19,134 nucleotides of DNA from Psilocybe azurescens (taxonomy: Eukaryota; Basidiomycota; Agaricomycetes; Agaricales; Agrocybaceae): positions 1 to 19,134 of the forward strand of contig JAJIRX010000873.1 in assembly GCA_023853785.1 (NCBI GenBank), read 5' to 3'. The notes beneath the pieces were generated by a model. That model worked only from the letters and a program-made list of their open reading frames with translations. It searched no databases and was not told the origin of the DNA. Shown here in pieces: positions 10,526 through 19,134 of this stretch; position 1 is the first letter of the stretch, and every line of letters starts with the position of its first letter. Made by a program: the position numbers and the translations under genes.

Positions 10526-12887
10526 CTAGAAAGAAAAAAAAAGAGAAAAGAAACAAATCAGCATGCAAATGAGTGGAAAACAATTTCAAAAAGTACGCAC
10601 GTCAATCTGTGGTTTGAAAGTCTTCGCGATCTTCGCGCGCTGGATCTTCTGAGCGGCGGTGACAAGGCCACTCTCAGGCGTCCATTCGTCCGGTGTCAAC
10701 ACGACGGCTTGCAGTATCTCCATAGGCTTGAATCCGTTCTTCTTTCCTATCGCGTTGCATCCCTTCAACACCAGATCTTGAACGACGGGATCTTTGCATA
10801 GAACGGAGAGCTCGCGGGTGGCGTCGAGATCCTTTCCCTGAAGAGCGTTGCGTAGATGGGCTTCGTGTGGGATGATGATAGCCATAGGCTGCTTGGCGTC
10901 TTGGGTGGCATGCACGCAGATATTGCCGACCAGATTACAGGCTTTGTAGATGGCCTCAAGGCGCTCAAGAGCGATATACTGGTTATTAAAACAAAATAAG
11001 CATATAAACATGCCACCAGATTAGATATTACACGTACCTCGCCAGACGCCAATTTGATAAGATTCTTCAAACTGAAAAACGGAATGAGTTGAATGGTCCG
11101 GAAAAGGATGAGACCAAAGAATAAGACATACCGGTCAATTAAAGACAAGGTTCCGTCCGAGTTCCACTGTCCAACGTCGCCGGTCCTCAACCAGCCATCC
11201 TTGGTGAAGATGTTTTCGTCTTCATTCAAGTCTGGCCGCTTGTAGTACCCTTTCACGACGGAAGGACCGCGAATGCAAACCTCTCCCTGCTGAGGGACAT
11301 TGGTAGACAAATAGCCCGCGTCGGGCACATCCAGAAGTTTGACTTCAATAGAAGGCACAGGAACACCAACAGATCCATATCGCATAAGCTCAGGTGGCAA
11401 GATGGCACACATTCCGCACGACTCTGTCATTCCGTAACCTAAAATATGTTGCAATGTTTATTAATACCCAAAACGATCAATAACGGAAAGGCAATGATGT
11501 TCTGACCTTGAAGCACTAAAACAAGCGCAGTTGTCAAAAATTCCTGAGTTTCGCGGCTGATGGCGGCACCTCCACTGAGAGCAATGCGAAGTCGACCACC
11601 AGTAGCCGCCCTCACGCCAGCCAACACCACGGTGTCGGCCAGTTTAGCAAGAATAGGGAGATTCCTTTCTTTGCAGCCATAGCACCGTTGAACAAGGTTT
11701 TTTGATGGTGCCGGCGGAATGAACGTTGTTGAGGATGCCTTTGCGGATGGTTTCCCATACTGCTGGCACGCCCACCATGACGGAAGGCCGGAAGGCACCA
11801 ATGTCACCTTTGCAGTTTCTGACGGAAGCATCAGTAAGAGTCTTGACGCGGCCATATCCAATGGGCATGCCGACGAAGATCATAATCATCTCCACAATAT
11901 ACTCCAAAACGTGAGCTAGAGGTAGATAGGCAAGGTAGGTATCTTCGTATGTGAGGTGGTGTCCTAGAAGCACCTTTACCGACCCAACTGAAGCAATGAG
12001 ATTGGAATGGGTGATAGTAACGCCCTTGGGGGCACCAGTGCTTCCACTGGTATACATAATAAGCGCGATATCCTCAGCTTTGGGCCGTCGTGAAGCGAGG
12101 ACATCAACAGATTGCGACTTTCCCAGTTCACGCAGCTTGTTCAAACTGAAAACTTGAATGCTCTCGCGGACAGAATGCAAGTCGTCGACAATGGCTTGCG
12201 TGGGTTCGCCGTCAAAAACGACATATTTGACCGTAGGAGTTTTGGCCAGTACCCTGTGGAGTGTTGGCAGGAGTTCGGCGTTTGTGAATAGGCCAACGCA
12301 GTCAGGTTCGTTCAAGGAGTGGGCCAGGCCCTCCTCTCCGAGAGTATCGTATGCAGTGGCAATTGGTATCGAAATGGACGCGCAGGCGTGGGCCATAAGT
12401 TGCCAGTTAGGGCTGGTGGCGCGTGAGTCTACAAAGCAGAGGCAGTGTAACGTATACGCACCTGGTCTGAGCGTACACATTGAAGACATCATCCTTCGTC
12501 ACGCCGAGATGAATGAGAGCGCGAGCAACCTCTGAAACCGCCTCCTTGAGTTCGATGAAAGTGATGTATTTGTAGTCGCTGAGCTCGAAGAATTTCCACT
12601 TCTTCTTTTCCTTGACTTCGTTGCCGTCGACGACCTTCTTCACCTCCTTTTCTTCCTCGATAATGTTGACGACGTCTCTCCAGCCAAGAGAATTTCTGTT
12701 TCCGTGCGTCCGCGCGGCATACTCGACCACGTCGTACACGGTGTCGATACCTTCGAACGGCTGGGTGACGAGCCCATCCTTGGAGAGGTAACACCTTCTT
12801 ATGGGGCCTTCTCCAGGACGGGCAGGGGGCTACCTCAACGGAGCCTGTGCCATAGTATCCTGACTTGTTGGTATGTAACTTGAACAT
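10505..12887 (-). CDS. Long-chain fatty-acid CoA ligase (Faa1-like), copy 1
   Basis: ANL-superfamily acyl-CoA synthetase: ATP-dependent activation of fatty acids to acyl-CoA for lipid synthesis or beta-oxidation. Exons read leftwards: 12887-12462, 12412-11507, 11438-11132, 11071-11038, 10978-10601, 10525-10505. Motifs in order: YTSGSTGAPKG (ATP-binding loop, 12054-12022), YLPLAHVLEYIVEM, VKTLTDASVRNCKGD, MVGVPAVWETIRKGI, GYGMTESCG, GWLRTGDVGQW, and GLVTAAQKIQR with the adenylation Lys at 10648-10646. These follow yeast Faa1 order and wording. Length allowing for indels is about 691 residues, normal for the family. The start is the ATG at 12887; the frame is open upstream but without ATG. The C-terminus (EVYKHS) has no SKL-type peroxisomal signal. 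Frame breaks: C run at 12825-12829 (two bases short versus copy 2), A run at 11698-11703, and near 11664. Downstream (left) member of a head-to-tail pair. Confidence 0.94.
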
Positions 12888-13425
12888 TCCTGGGGTATTA
12901 TGGGAGTTGGAGAAAGAAAGCAAGATGATGCTCTTATGTCACTCTACCTACCTTTTGCCAGCTGGTCACACGATCCGCGCCGTGCCTGGCCGTCACACAC
13001 TTACGCGAGCCTGGATGACCGCGCCAACTTTGGTTCTGTATATTTTTTCAATTTCTTCTAATTTTTAGGTGCTCGCTTGCTTTCATTATATTTACCTTAT
13101 ACCTCGTGGGTTAAAGCTTTACAAAAGCTCTCTAAAGACTTGAAGCTACTCATTTTTCTCTGTACGTTCTGTTCCAGGCTCCTAACGGAATGGTTCATTA
13201 TAATGCCGCTTGGAAGTCGCGCACTGAATTGGTCCTATTCTTGGCCCTCGCTTGGCAGAGGTCAAAGAGAATTCAATTGAAGACCTTTCAAGACATATGC
13301 ATCAGAAACAACGCTCTTTAATCGTCTCACGAGTCCAGTTTTATTGAAATATTTCAGCACAGAGTCTTATCTTCGTATGTAGTCTGGCAGAGAAACATTT
13401 CGTTTACAATAATTAGATTGAGAAT

Positions 13426-13441
13426 CGAACGTATGCGTTCG
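13426..13441. repeat. Inverted repeat, 6-bp arms, 4-nt loop
   Basis: CGAACG and CGTTCG flank TATG. Short, and weak alone, but it lies near three longer inverted repeats. Confidence 0.45.
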
Positions 13442-13528
13442 TTACATACTTCTTTCAGTCCGTATAACCCTTGATTGTTAACATGTCTCTCCTCTTTATG
13501 GGGTGAACTTCGGTTGATGACCCGTTGT

Positions 13529-13551
13529 ACTTATTGACTGAGTCAATAAGT
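13529..13551. repeat. Near-perfect palindrome, 11-bp arms around one base
   Basis: ACTTATTGACT and AGTCAATAAGT flank a single G. The centre contains TGAGTCA, the AP-1/Gcn4-type bZIP core. It lies about 640 bp upstream of the ATG of ligase copy 1. It may be a dimer-binding site or cruciform-forming sequence; its role is unknown. Confidence 0.6.
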
Positions 13552-13810
13552 GTTAAGTAATGCTTCAAAAGGCTTAATACTAAGTTAATAGCAGCTGCAT
13601 TCTCACTACATCCATGCTTGGCAATTATCGGATCATGATGTATTACCCCTAAACAGACTCCAGACGCCCCTTTAACCGAGCCCCAGCTTTCCCCAGTCCC
13701 AAAGTCAACCTATCAGGAGTGACTACGATGTCAGGCGGAGCCAACGGAGATTAAAACAAGATACCACACTATGTCTATTATGGCTCAGCCCTTGAGCTGT
13801 GCAAATCATG

Positions 13811-13837
13811 TCGAGTCATATGAGAGCTATGACTCGA
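13811..13837. repeat. Inverted repeat, 10-bp arms, 7-nt loop
   Basis: TCGAGTCATA and TATGACTCGA flank TGAGAGC. The arm core GAGTCATA recurs as a direct copy at 13874-13881. Confidence 0.6.
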
Positions 13838-13909
13838 ACTGCGTATCTGCCAAAATGCAGGACATGTCTCTCAGAGTCATAGGCCTAATTGCAATTGACT
13901 TAATAAATG

Positions 13910-13945
13910 CAGACATGAATGCTTGTCATATGCTTATCATGTCTG
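13910..13945. repeat. Inverted repeat, 9-bp arms, 18-nt loop
   Basis: CAGACATGA and TCATGTCTG flank an 18-nt loop. It lies 73 bases after the preceding inverted repeat. Confidence 0.5.
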
Positions 13946-14687
13946 TTTTCAATTAACCACTGCCTTTCGGCTTTCCACCGGATTCCCTTGAAATCCAAGT
14001 AACCGGGCGCTCAAGTGTACTGTGCAGGCAACCAAAATGACGTCGTCGACATTCAGTGAAGAGCTAAGTTAAAGGCTGTTGAAGGCCCCTTCAGAAGTAA
14101 CCGAAGGTAACCAATATACATATAGCCATTTGTACATTCGTTCACCCCGAAAGTCCAAAGGATCGCCTAAAGGATTTCCACCCTTCTTCGACCATTCTTA
14201 CATGCTTTCACCTCGATGCTGTGCAATCACTGATCATAATCTCGTATAGATAAATGTGTCTTCATCAGGCATTGGGCACTGACTCATCGGCTAGTAGAAA
14301 ACCAACCATGACTCTAATAATAGAGTACACATCCATGGTTTTAGTACAGCGGAACAGGGACCAAAAATCCACGTCTTCGCGAAGCTGTCCATTAGGCATT
14401 TAGTAGGATTCCTGATCACGTACACACTGTGTTCAGGAAGTTGACACTGACAGACCCGTAACCTCGTGTACTTTAAGTAGCACAGCATGAAGCTATTATT
14501 AGACATCGAATTTGCCACCTCACTTCGCACAGATAAGATCTAGGCAACATCGAAGCCCAAAGAATCAAGATCCAGAAAATAAAAGTGATGAGGTATTCCA
14601 TGACGTGTAATTACGGTTGATTAATACAAAAAAATGAGAGAAATGTCCACAGTAACGACAGAGAAAGAAAAACATGCAAACGAAAAT

Positions 14688-17051
14688 CTACGTGGTCTTA
14701 TAAGCCTCCTGCGAAAGTCAAAAAGTCAGAGAGGTCCTAAGAGAAAAGCTGACAGAAAAAAAACACAACATACCGAAATCTGAGCCTTGAACGCATTCGA
14801 GATTTTCGGCCGCTGGATTTTGCGTGCAGCAGTGACGAACCCATTCTCAGGCGTCCACTCCTCCGTCGTGAGGATAACAGCTTGCAGCAGCTCCATGGGC
14901 TTGAACCCATTTCTCTTACCAACGTTATTGCACTCGGTTTTGATGATCTCATGCACAATAGGTTCTGATGTTAACTCTGCTGTGGCGTCGATCTCATGAG
15001 CTTTTAGAACAATGCGGATGTTTGCTTCGTGTGGGATGATGACCGCCACGGGTTGCCTAGCATCTGGTAGGGCGAGGACACAGATGTTTGCAACTAAATT
15101 GCACGCCCTGTAGATCGACTCCAGACGTTCCAGCGCGATGTACTACTAAGGTACTCCAGCACAAATAACAAAGAAAACAGGATAGTAGATGAATATCTCT
15201 CTTACCTCTCCGGTCGCGAGTTTGATAAGATTCTTCACTCTGTCGGTGTTCATCTATCAGTACGGATCTGAAAATTCAAACCCCAAGGACGCGCACCTAT
15301 CAATGACAGAAAGTGTTCCATCCGCATTCCACTGCCCAACATCGCCAGTCCTCAACCACCCATCCTTCGTGAAGATCGTCTCATCCGAGTTGAGATCAGG
15401 GCGCTTATAATATCCATTGACCACAGACGGCCCACGAATGCAAATCTCGCCTTGCTGAATTTCATTCGATGAAAAATATCCAGCATCTGGTACGTCGCGT
15501 AGCTTGATATCGACAGATGGAACTGGGAGTCCGACGGAGCAGTATCTCATCAACTCTGGTGGAAGGATGGCACACATGCCACAGGACTCCGTCATACCGT
15601 ACCCTGTTGAGGATCTTGTTTATTAATGTCTTCAATAATCATGGAATATCACGGTACATTTACCTTGAATAATGGTAACGAGTGCAGTGCTCAAGAACTC
15701 CTGTGTCTCCTGGCTAATAGCCGCCCCACCACTCATAGCAATGCGCAAACGACCGCCGGTAGCAGCCCTCACCTCCCAAGAACGATACTATCCGCCAGTT
15801 GCGCGAACAAGGGTACATTATACTTCTTCGCCGCCATCGCGCTATCAAAAATACCTTTCTTAAAAACCCGCTGGTGTTGACCTTGTTCTGAATACCCTTT
15901 CGTATAGTCTCCCAGACATCAGGCACACCGACCATAATTGATGGCCGAAATGTGCAAATGTCGCCTTTACAGTTCCGCAGACGCGTCGGTGAGGGTCTTG
16001 ACGCGTCCATAGCCTGAAGGCATTCCCACAAAAAGCATCGTCATCTCGACGATATACTCCCATAACGTGCGCGAGGGGAAGGTATGCCAGATAGCTGTCG
16101 TCGTAAGTCAGATGATGGCCAATGAGCACGTAGACCGCGCCGACGGATGCGATGAGGTTGGCGTGGGTGATGCACACGCCTTTGGTGGACCAGTACTGCC
16201 GCTGGTATACATGATGAGCGCGAGATCTTGTGCTTTAGGACGCCGCTCTCGAAGGCCATCGGTGGACTGAGCTCTTCCCATTTCTCGAAGTTTGTCCAAG
16301 CTGAAGATCTTGAGCGTGCGCGAACCGAATGCAGATCATCTACAACAGCTTGACTCGGCTCACCGTCAAAGACGATATATTTAATTGTAGGTGTCTTCGC
16401 CAGTACTCTGTGCAGGCAAGAGCTCCGCATTCGTAAACAGCGCGACGCATTCAGGCTCGTTCAAAGAATGAGTTAAACCGTCTTCACCAAGGGTGTCGTA
16501 ACTGGTCGCCATTACCACTGAAATCGAGACGATCGCATGTGCCATGATTTGCCAGTTCGGACTAGTAATGAACATAGAGTTAGATTAGACACGGCGTCAT
16601 TAGATGGGTTTATGACAACATACCTTGTCTGCGCGTAAACATTGAAAACGTCGCCACCCGTTATTCCCAGATACAAAAGTGCCCGCGCAACTTCGGAAAC
16701 AGCCTCCTCAAGTTCGACGAAGCTGATGTACTTGTAATCGGTAAGCTCGAAGTATTTCCAAATCTTCTTCTGCGAGACTTCCTTCCCATCTATCACCTTT
16801 TTGACCACTTTCTCCTCCTCGACGATCCTGACTGCATCCCTCCATCCAAGGGCTTTTCTATTTCCGTGCTTTTCTGAGGCGTGGGTGGTGACATCGTATA
16901 CCGTATTGATGCCATCTAACGGCCGGCTAACCAGTTCTTCCTCTGCCAGCATGCATCGCCGCGTAGGTCCTTCCCCTGGTTTCGTAGGAGGGGCGACCTC
17001 AACAGATCCCAGGCCGTAATATCCCGGCTTGTTGGTGTGGACATTCGACAT
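14688..17051 (-). CDS. Long-chain fatty-acid CoA ligase (Faa1-like), copy 2, with clustered frameshifts in exon 2
   Basis: Paralogue of the ligase at 12887-10505 with the same six exons: 17051-16624, 16561-15664, 15603-15297, 15239-15206, 15142-14774, 14708-14688. Motifs: YTSGSTGPPKG, VGVPDVWETIRKGI, SGGAAISQETQEFL-type sequence, GYGMTESCG, GWLRTGDVGQW, and GFVTAARKIQR near the C-terminus. Exons 1, 3, 4, 5 and 6 are in frame. Exon 2 has seven breaks: near 16411-16418, 16315-16322, 16179-16181, 16059-16061 (one extra G), 15977-15981, 15867-15869 and 15775-15777. Allowing for them, its length equals that of copy 1, and the protein would be about 688 residues. Exon 3 differs from copy 1 at about 16 of 102 residues. 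Exon 5 is three codons shorter. The start is the ATG at 17051, with weak context (C at -3). It is either functional but mis-sequenced, or a decaying copy. Confidence 0.9.
15143..15148 (-). promoter_or_regulatory. Tandem (NAGNAG) splice acceptor before exon 5 of ligase copy 2
   Basis: Read on the minus strand the intron ends TAGTAG. Use of the second AG starts exon 5 with TAC (Tyr) in frame, as in copy 1 (GEYIALERLE). Use of the first AG puts an in-frame TAG stop as the first codon of the exon. Copy 1 has a single CAG here. Confidence 0.6.
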
Positions 17052-17225
17052 GGGTAATGTTGAGTGAGAAAAAGGGAACACTTTCAAAAATCTTGGATAT
17101 GTATCGTTGAGTTGCTATGTAAATTGCCATCAGATTCGACGACCATAACCACCTGATAAAATAGCGTACGAAATTACAAGGCCGCAACAGTAACTGGTCG
17201 CGATATGATATTTGGATGAAGTTGT

Positions 17226-17245
17226 CGCTACTCCTCGCTACTCCT
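17226..17245. repeat. Perfect 10-bp tandem duplication
   Basis: CGCTACTCCT occurs twice without a gap, about 175 bp upstream of the ATG of ligase copy 2. Read on the coding strand it is AGGAGTAGCG twice. It could be a promoter element or chance slippage. Confidence 0.55.
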
Positions 17246-18112
17246 AAACTCCAGTTGTTGCATCTGTTTCCCCGGATTTGCGCTCCTCGAGGCCTCCAAC
17301 ATCATTTATAATGGTCCCAGGATTGGATCAAACAATGATCTCTGAAGATCACAATTTCTATACAGTATCAAAATTCATCTTGCACTGCTAAGAAGACGAG
17401 TGTTGGCCCAAGATATAGTATGGACGGCGAAAGCACGGTGCACAAATGGAACTTGGAAGCTAATCCAAATCGATCAAACATCTCGTGGCACTGGCTGTGT
17501 TGATACGAAACGTGGTATTCATTGAATTGTTGGGGTGAATCCAGCTCTAACGCTCAATCGACTTCCACAAGCTTCCACGCAAAAAGGCTTTCCTAACTGT
17601 AAGATATTGAGTAAAGGAGATCAAGGTTCGACTCGGAGGATGAAGAATTTGCAATGGACTTGGCTTGGGGTCTTCAATCTTGGCCATGGCAAGCGGAGTT
17701 TATAAGTTACAAAAGCCTGGTCACGTGTGCACACAATTTGTCGCGTCTGGGTTTGTCACTTCAGCCATTCAGACGCGTCGCGAAAATGCCCAGTGACTTA
17801 AAATTTCTGGCTGTCAAGCTGGTGAGCATCTGTCTGAAGCAATTATCTCTATAGAATTCTTCCCAATTCTTATTTGACGGTCTCTGACTGTCTGACAGGT
17901 GTAATAAAATCGCATTGAGAGCTATAGATAATTTATTTTGGAAATAAGTTCTAGTCTTGGTCTCGTGCAGACATTTACGTCTAGCTTCTAGCTAGCTTTT
18001 AAATTACTGCCCCAGTCTACTGGGAAATAAGTAATTGAAGTTTGTAATATGTACCTACTCAGCTGCTCGTCAGTGAGAACGTACTGAAATGTTTACCGAT
18101 AGCTTGAAAGTC

Positions 18113-18202
18113 GGTAGAAACCTTCATATCATCGTGAACGTCACACAACAAAAAAGTTCACCCTTGATATCGAAGCTGTCTACGAGAGACTGGTAGAAAC
18201 CT
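18113..18202. repeat. Direct repeat of 11 bp
   Basis: GGTAGAAACCT occurs at 18113-18123 and again at 18192-18202, 79 bases apart. No larger similarity is evident around them. Confidence 0.4.
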
Positions 18203-18657
18203 CAGGAGGTACTTCTGCAGTTGAATGAACTTCTGCCGTAGCATTATTCCCATCATATATGTTTGACTTCTCGACTAGCTCACGAGTTCATTAACTTATT
18301 GGATTGTGGCAAAGCATATATAGCTTTCGCCAATTATACAATCTCCGACCCAAAGGTAAATGGTTCAGTTCGCTTAAAAGGGCCATTGAGCGTGGTGACT
18401 TTATCTTCTGTGGTAAACCGACATTTCCCTAGATTCCCATAATATACGCGGCTCGCGGACATAGACGTACTGTGCTTTTCATGGAAGTGGTGTTCTATAA
18501 ATATCTCATGTATGTGAACCGGCAAACGGTTGCCCTTCTATGAACACTTATCGTCGAGAATATTTTCTTGCTCTTCCGCAGCAAGCTTATGAAAATAGAT
18601 TTCGTGATGTTTATTTGGGTCGTTAGAAATTGTCTTCTGGGGGACCTGGGGTATCTG

Positions 18658-18699
18658 AATGAAAGGGTTTTAATGAAAGGATATTAATGAAGGGACGTC
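18658..18699. repeat. Imperfect 14-bp tandem repeat, three units
   Basis: Units AATGAAAGGGTTTT, AATGAAAGGATATT and AATGAAGGGACGTC follow each other. The first nine or so bases of each unit are conserved. Minisatellite-like; no function is implied. Confidence 0.5.
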
Positions 18700-19134
18700 G
18701 CCGAAAACAATGCTCTTGAATGCAGGCAATACAGAATAGACTATGGAATGCTTCTATCAATTTAAAGGTGCCCATGCCGCCGAAAGAAATTGAATAGGGC
18801 CTTTTTATGTGAGGAGAACTTTACAAGCCGAGGGAGCCGGTTAACCGCTGAATACATGCATCCTAGCACCTATCATTGGGGTGCATACTCTACCATGTTC
18901 ATTTCATGCAGCATTCTGGTCGAAGAACCATCTAACTGGAGTCAGGAAACGTAAATCAAAACAGCTACTTGGCTGGTTGGTTCAGCTCCAACCCTTGACC
19001 CACTCTTGACCAGGGTCTCCCGCGCTGGTAACAAATCAACATGTACTTGAGTATGTCTGATGCAGCAGGAACTGAGTTCTCAGGAACTTCTTGAAGGCAT
19101 AGTTGCCCCGCTGCCAAGGTCTCTTGCGCGTCAG

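Larger units (their letters stand above)
12888..14687. other. Spacer between tandem ligase genes, rich in inverted repeats
   Basis: About 1.8 kb with no protein-coding gene that I can support; the short open frames here resemble nothing. The left part must be the promoter of copy 1 (minus strand); an AT-rich TATA-like stretch lies near 13038-13048. The right part is the 3' side of copy 2. Between about 13426 and 13945 there are several perfect inverted repeats, listed separately. Confidence 0.55.
17052..19134. other. Gene-poor region upstream of ligase copy 2
   Basis: About 2.1 kb. The first few hundred bases should be the promoter of ligase copy 2. I recognise no gene, RNA or transposon in the rest. 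Open frames are short (63-66 codons), and I could not link any to a family. Small repeats at 17226, 18113 and 18658 are listed separately. Confidence 0.5.

Noticed and set aside
12888..12923. Possible longer N-terminus of ligase copy 1 beginning about 12 codons upstream; a similar open stretch precedes copy 2 (17052-17087)
   Set aside because: The upstream first codon is TTG in both copies, not ATG. The ATG at 12887 and 17051 fits the family start. The similarity is better read as related leader sequence.
13771..13956. A 61-codon plus-strand open frame in the ligase spacer
   Set aside because: It overlaps the inverted-repeat cluster and resembles no protein, and its length is within chance expectation.
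3485..14286. Three AP-1/Gcn4-type TGA(C/G)TCA sites (3485-3491, 13539-13545, 14280-14286) as a shared regulon signature
   Set aside because: A site of seven bases read on both strands is expected about twice by chance in a window of this size. Only the one inside the palindrome is kept as part of another observation.
17615..17645. GGTTCGACTC resembling a tRNA B box
   Set aside because: I find no A box at the right distance and no acceptor-stem pairing.
18334..18525. A 63-codon minus-strand open frame as a small gene
   Set aside because: It starts with TTG, has no recognisable motif and no paralogue here. The flanks show no convincing splice-linked extension.
1..19134. A biosynthetic or defence gene cluster uniting NLR, GH79 and ligase genes
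   Set aside because: Strands are mixed, no tailoring enzyme, transporter or pathway regulator is present, and the enzymes act in different compartments on unrelated substrates.

Overview
The window looks like nuclear DNA of a mushroom-forming basidiomycete (Agaricomycetes). The protein-coding genes are cut by many short GT-AG introns (about 49-75 nt). The gene families are typical of that group: an NLR-like protein with a helical N-terminal domain and TPR-type repeats, glycoside hydrolase family 79 enzymes with a hydrophobic C-terminal tail, and Faa1-like acyl-CoA synthetases. No rRNA, convincing tRNA, CRISPR array or recognisable transposon was found.

Layout from left to right: (1) about 3128-1, minus strand, an NLR-like gene (helical N-domain, NTPase, TPR-type repeats) whose 3' end runs off the window; (2) 3905-6372 and 7401-9887, plus strand, two tandem GH79 beta-glucuronidase-family genes; (3) 12887-10505 and 17051-14688, minus strand, two tandem long-chain fatty-acid CoA ligase genes; (4) 17052-19134, about 2 kb in which I recognise no gene. 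The NLR and the first GH79 gene are divergent across about 0.8 kb. The second GH79 and the first ligase are convergent across about 0.6 kb. Within each tandem pair the exon-intron structure is the same exon for exon (10 exons for GH79, 6 for the ligase), so each pair arose by duplication after the introns were in place. The GH79 pair is roughly two-thirds identical at protein level over the exon I counted by hand. The ligase pair is about 84% identical over its third exon.

The most striking property is that all five genes carry small frame-breaking indels, about 26 sites that I could place by comparing the paralogues and their frames. Most are one-base losses at or next to short homopolymers. 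Splice sites, catalytic motifs and protein-level conservation survive on both sides of each break. When the indels are allowed for, exon lengths become equal or codon-compatible between paralogues. I read this mainly as uncorrected long-read consensus error, not as five pseudogenes, although the second ligase copy has a local cluster of indels that could be real decay. Each gene is therefore described as one spliced gene, with breaks listed by position.

The genes do not form an obvious pathway. GH79 enzymes act outside the cell or at its surface on glucuronic-acid-bearing glycans. The ligases activate fatty acids inside the cell. The NLR is likely an innate-immunity or incompatibility receptor. 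The neighbourhood is best described as two local gene-family expansions next to an NLR gene, not as a new multi-gene system.
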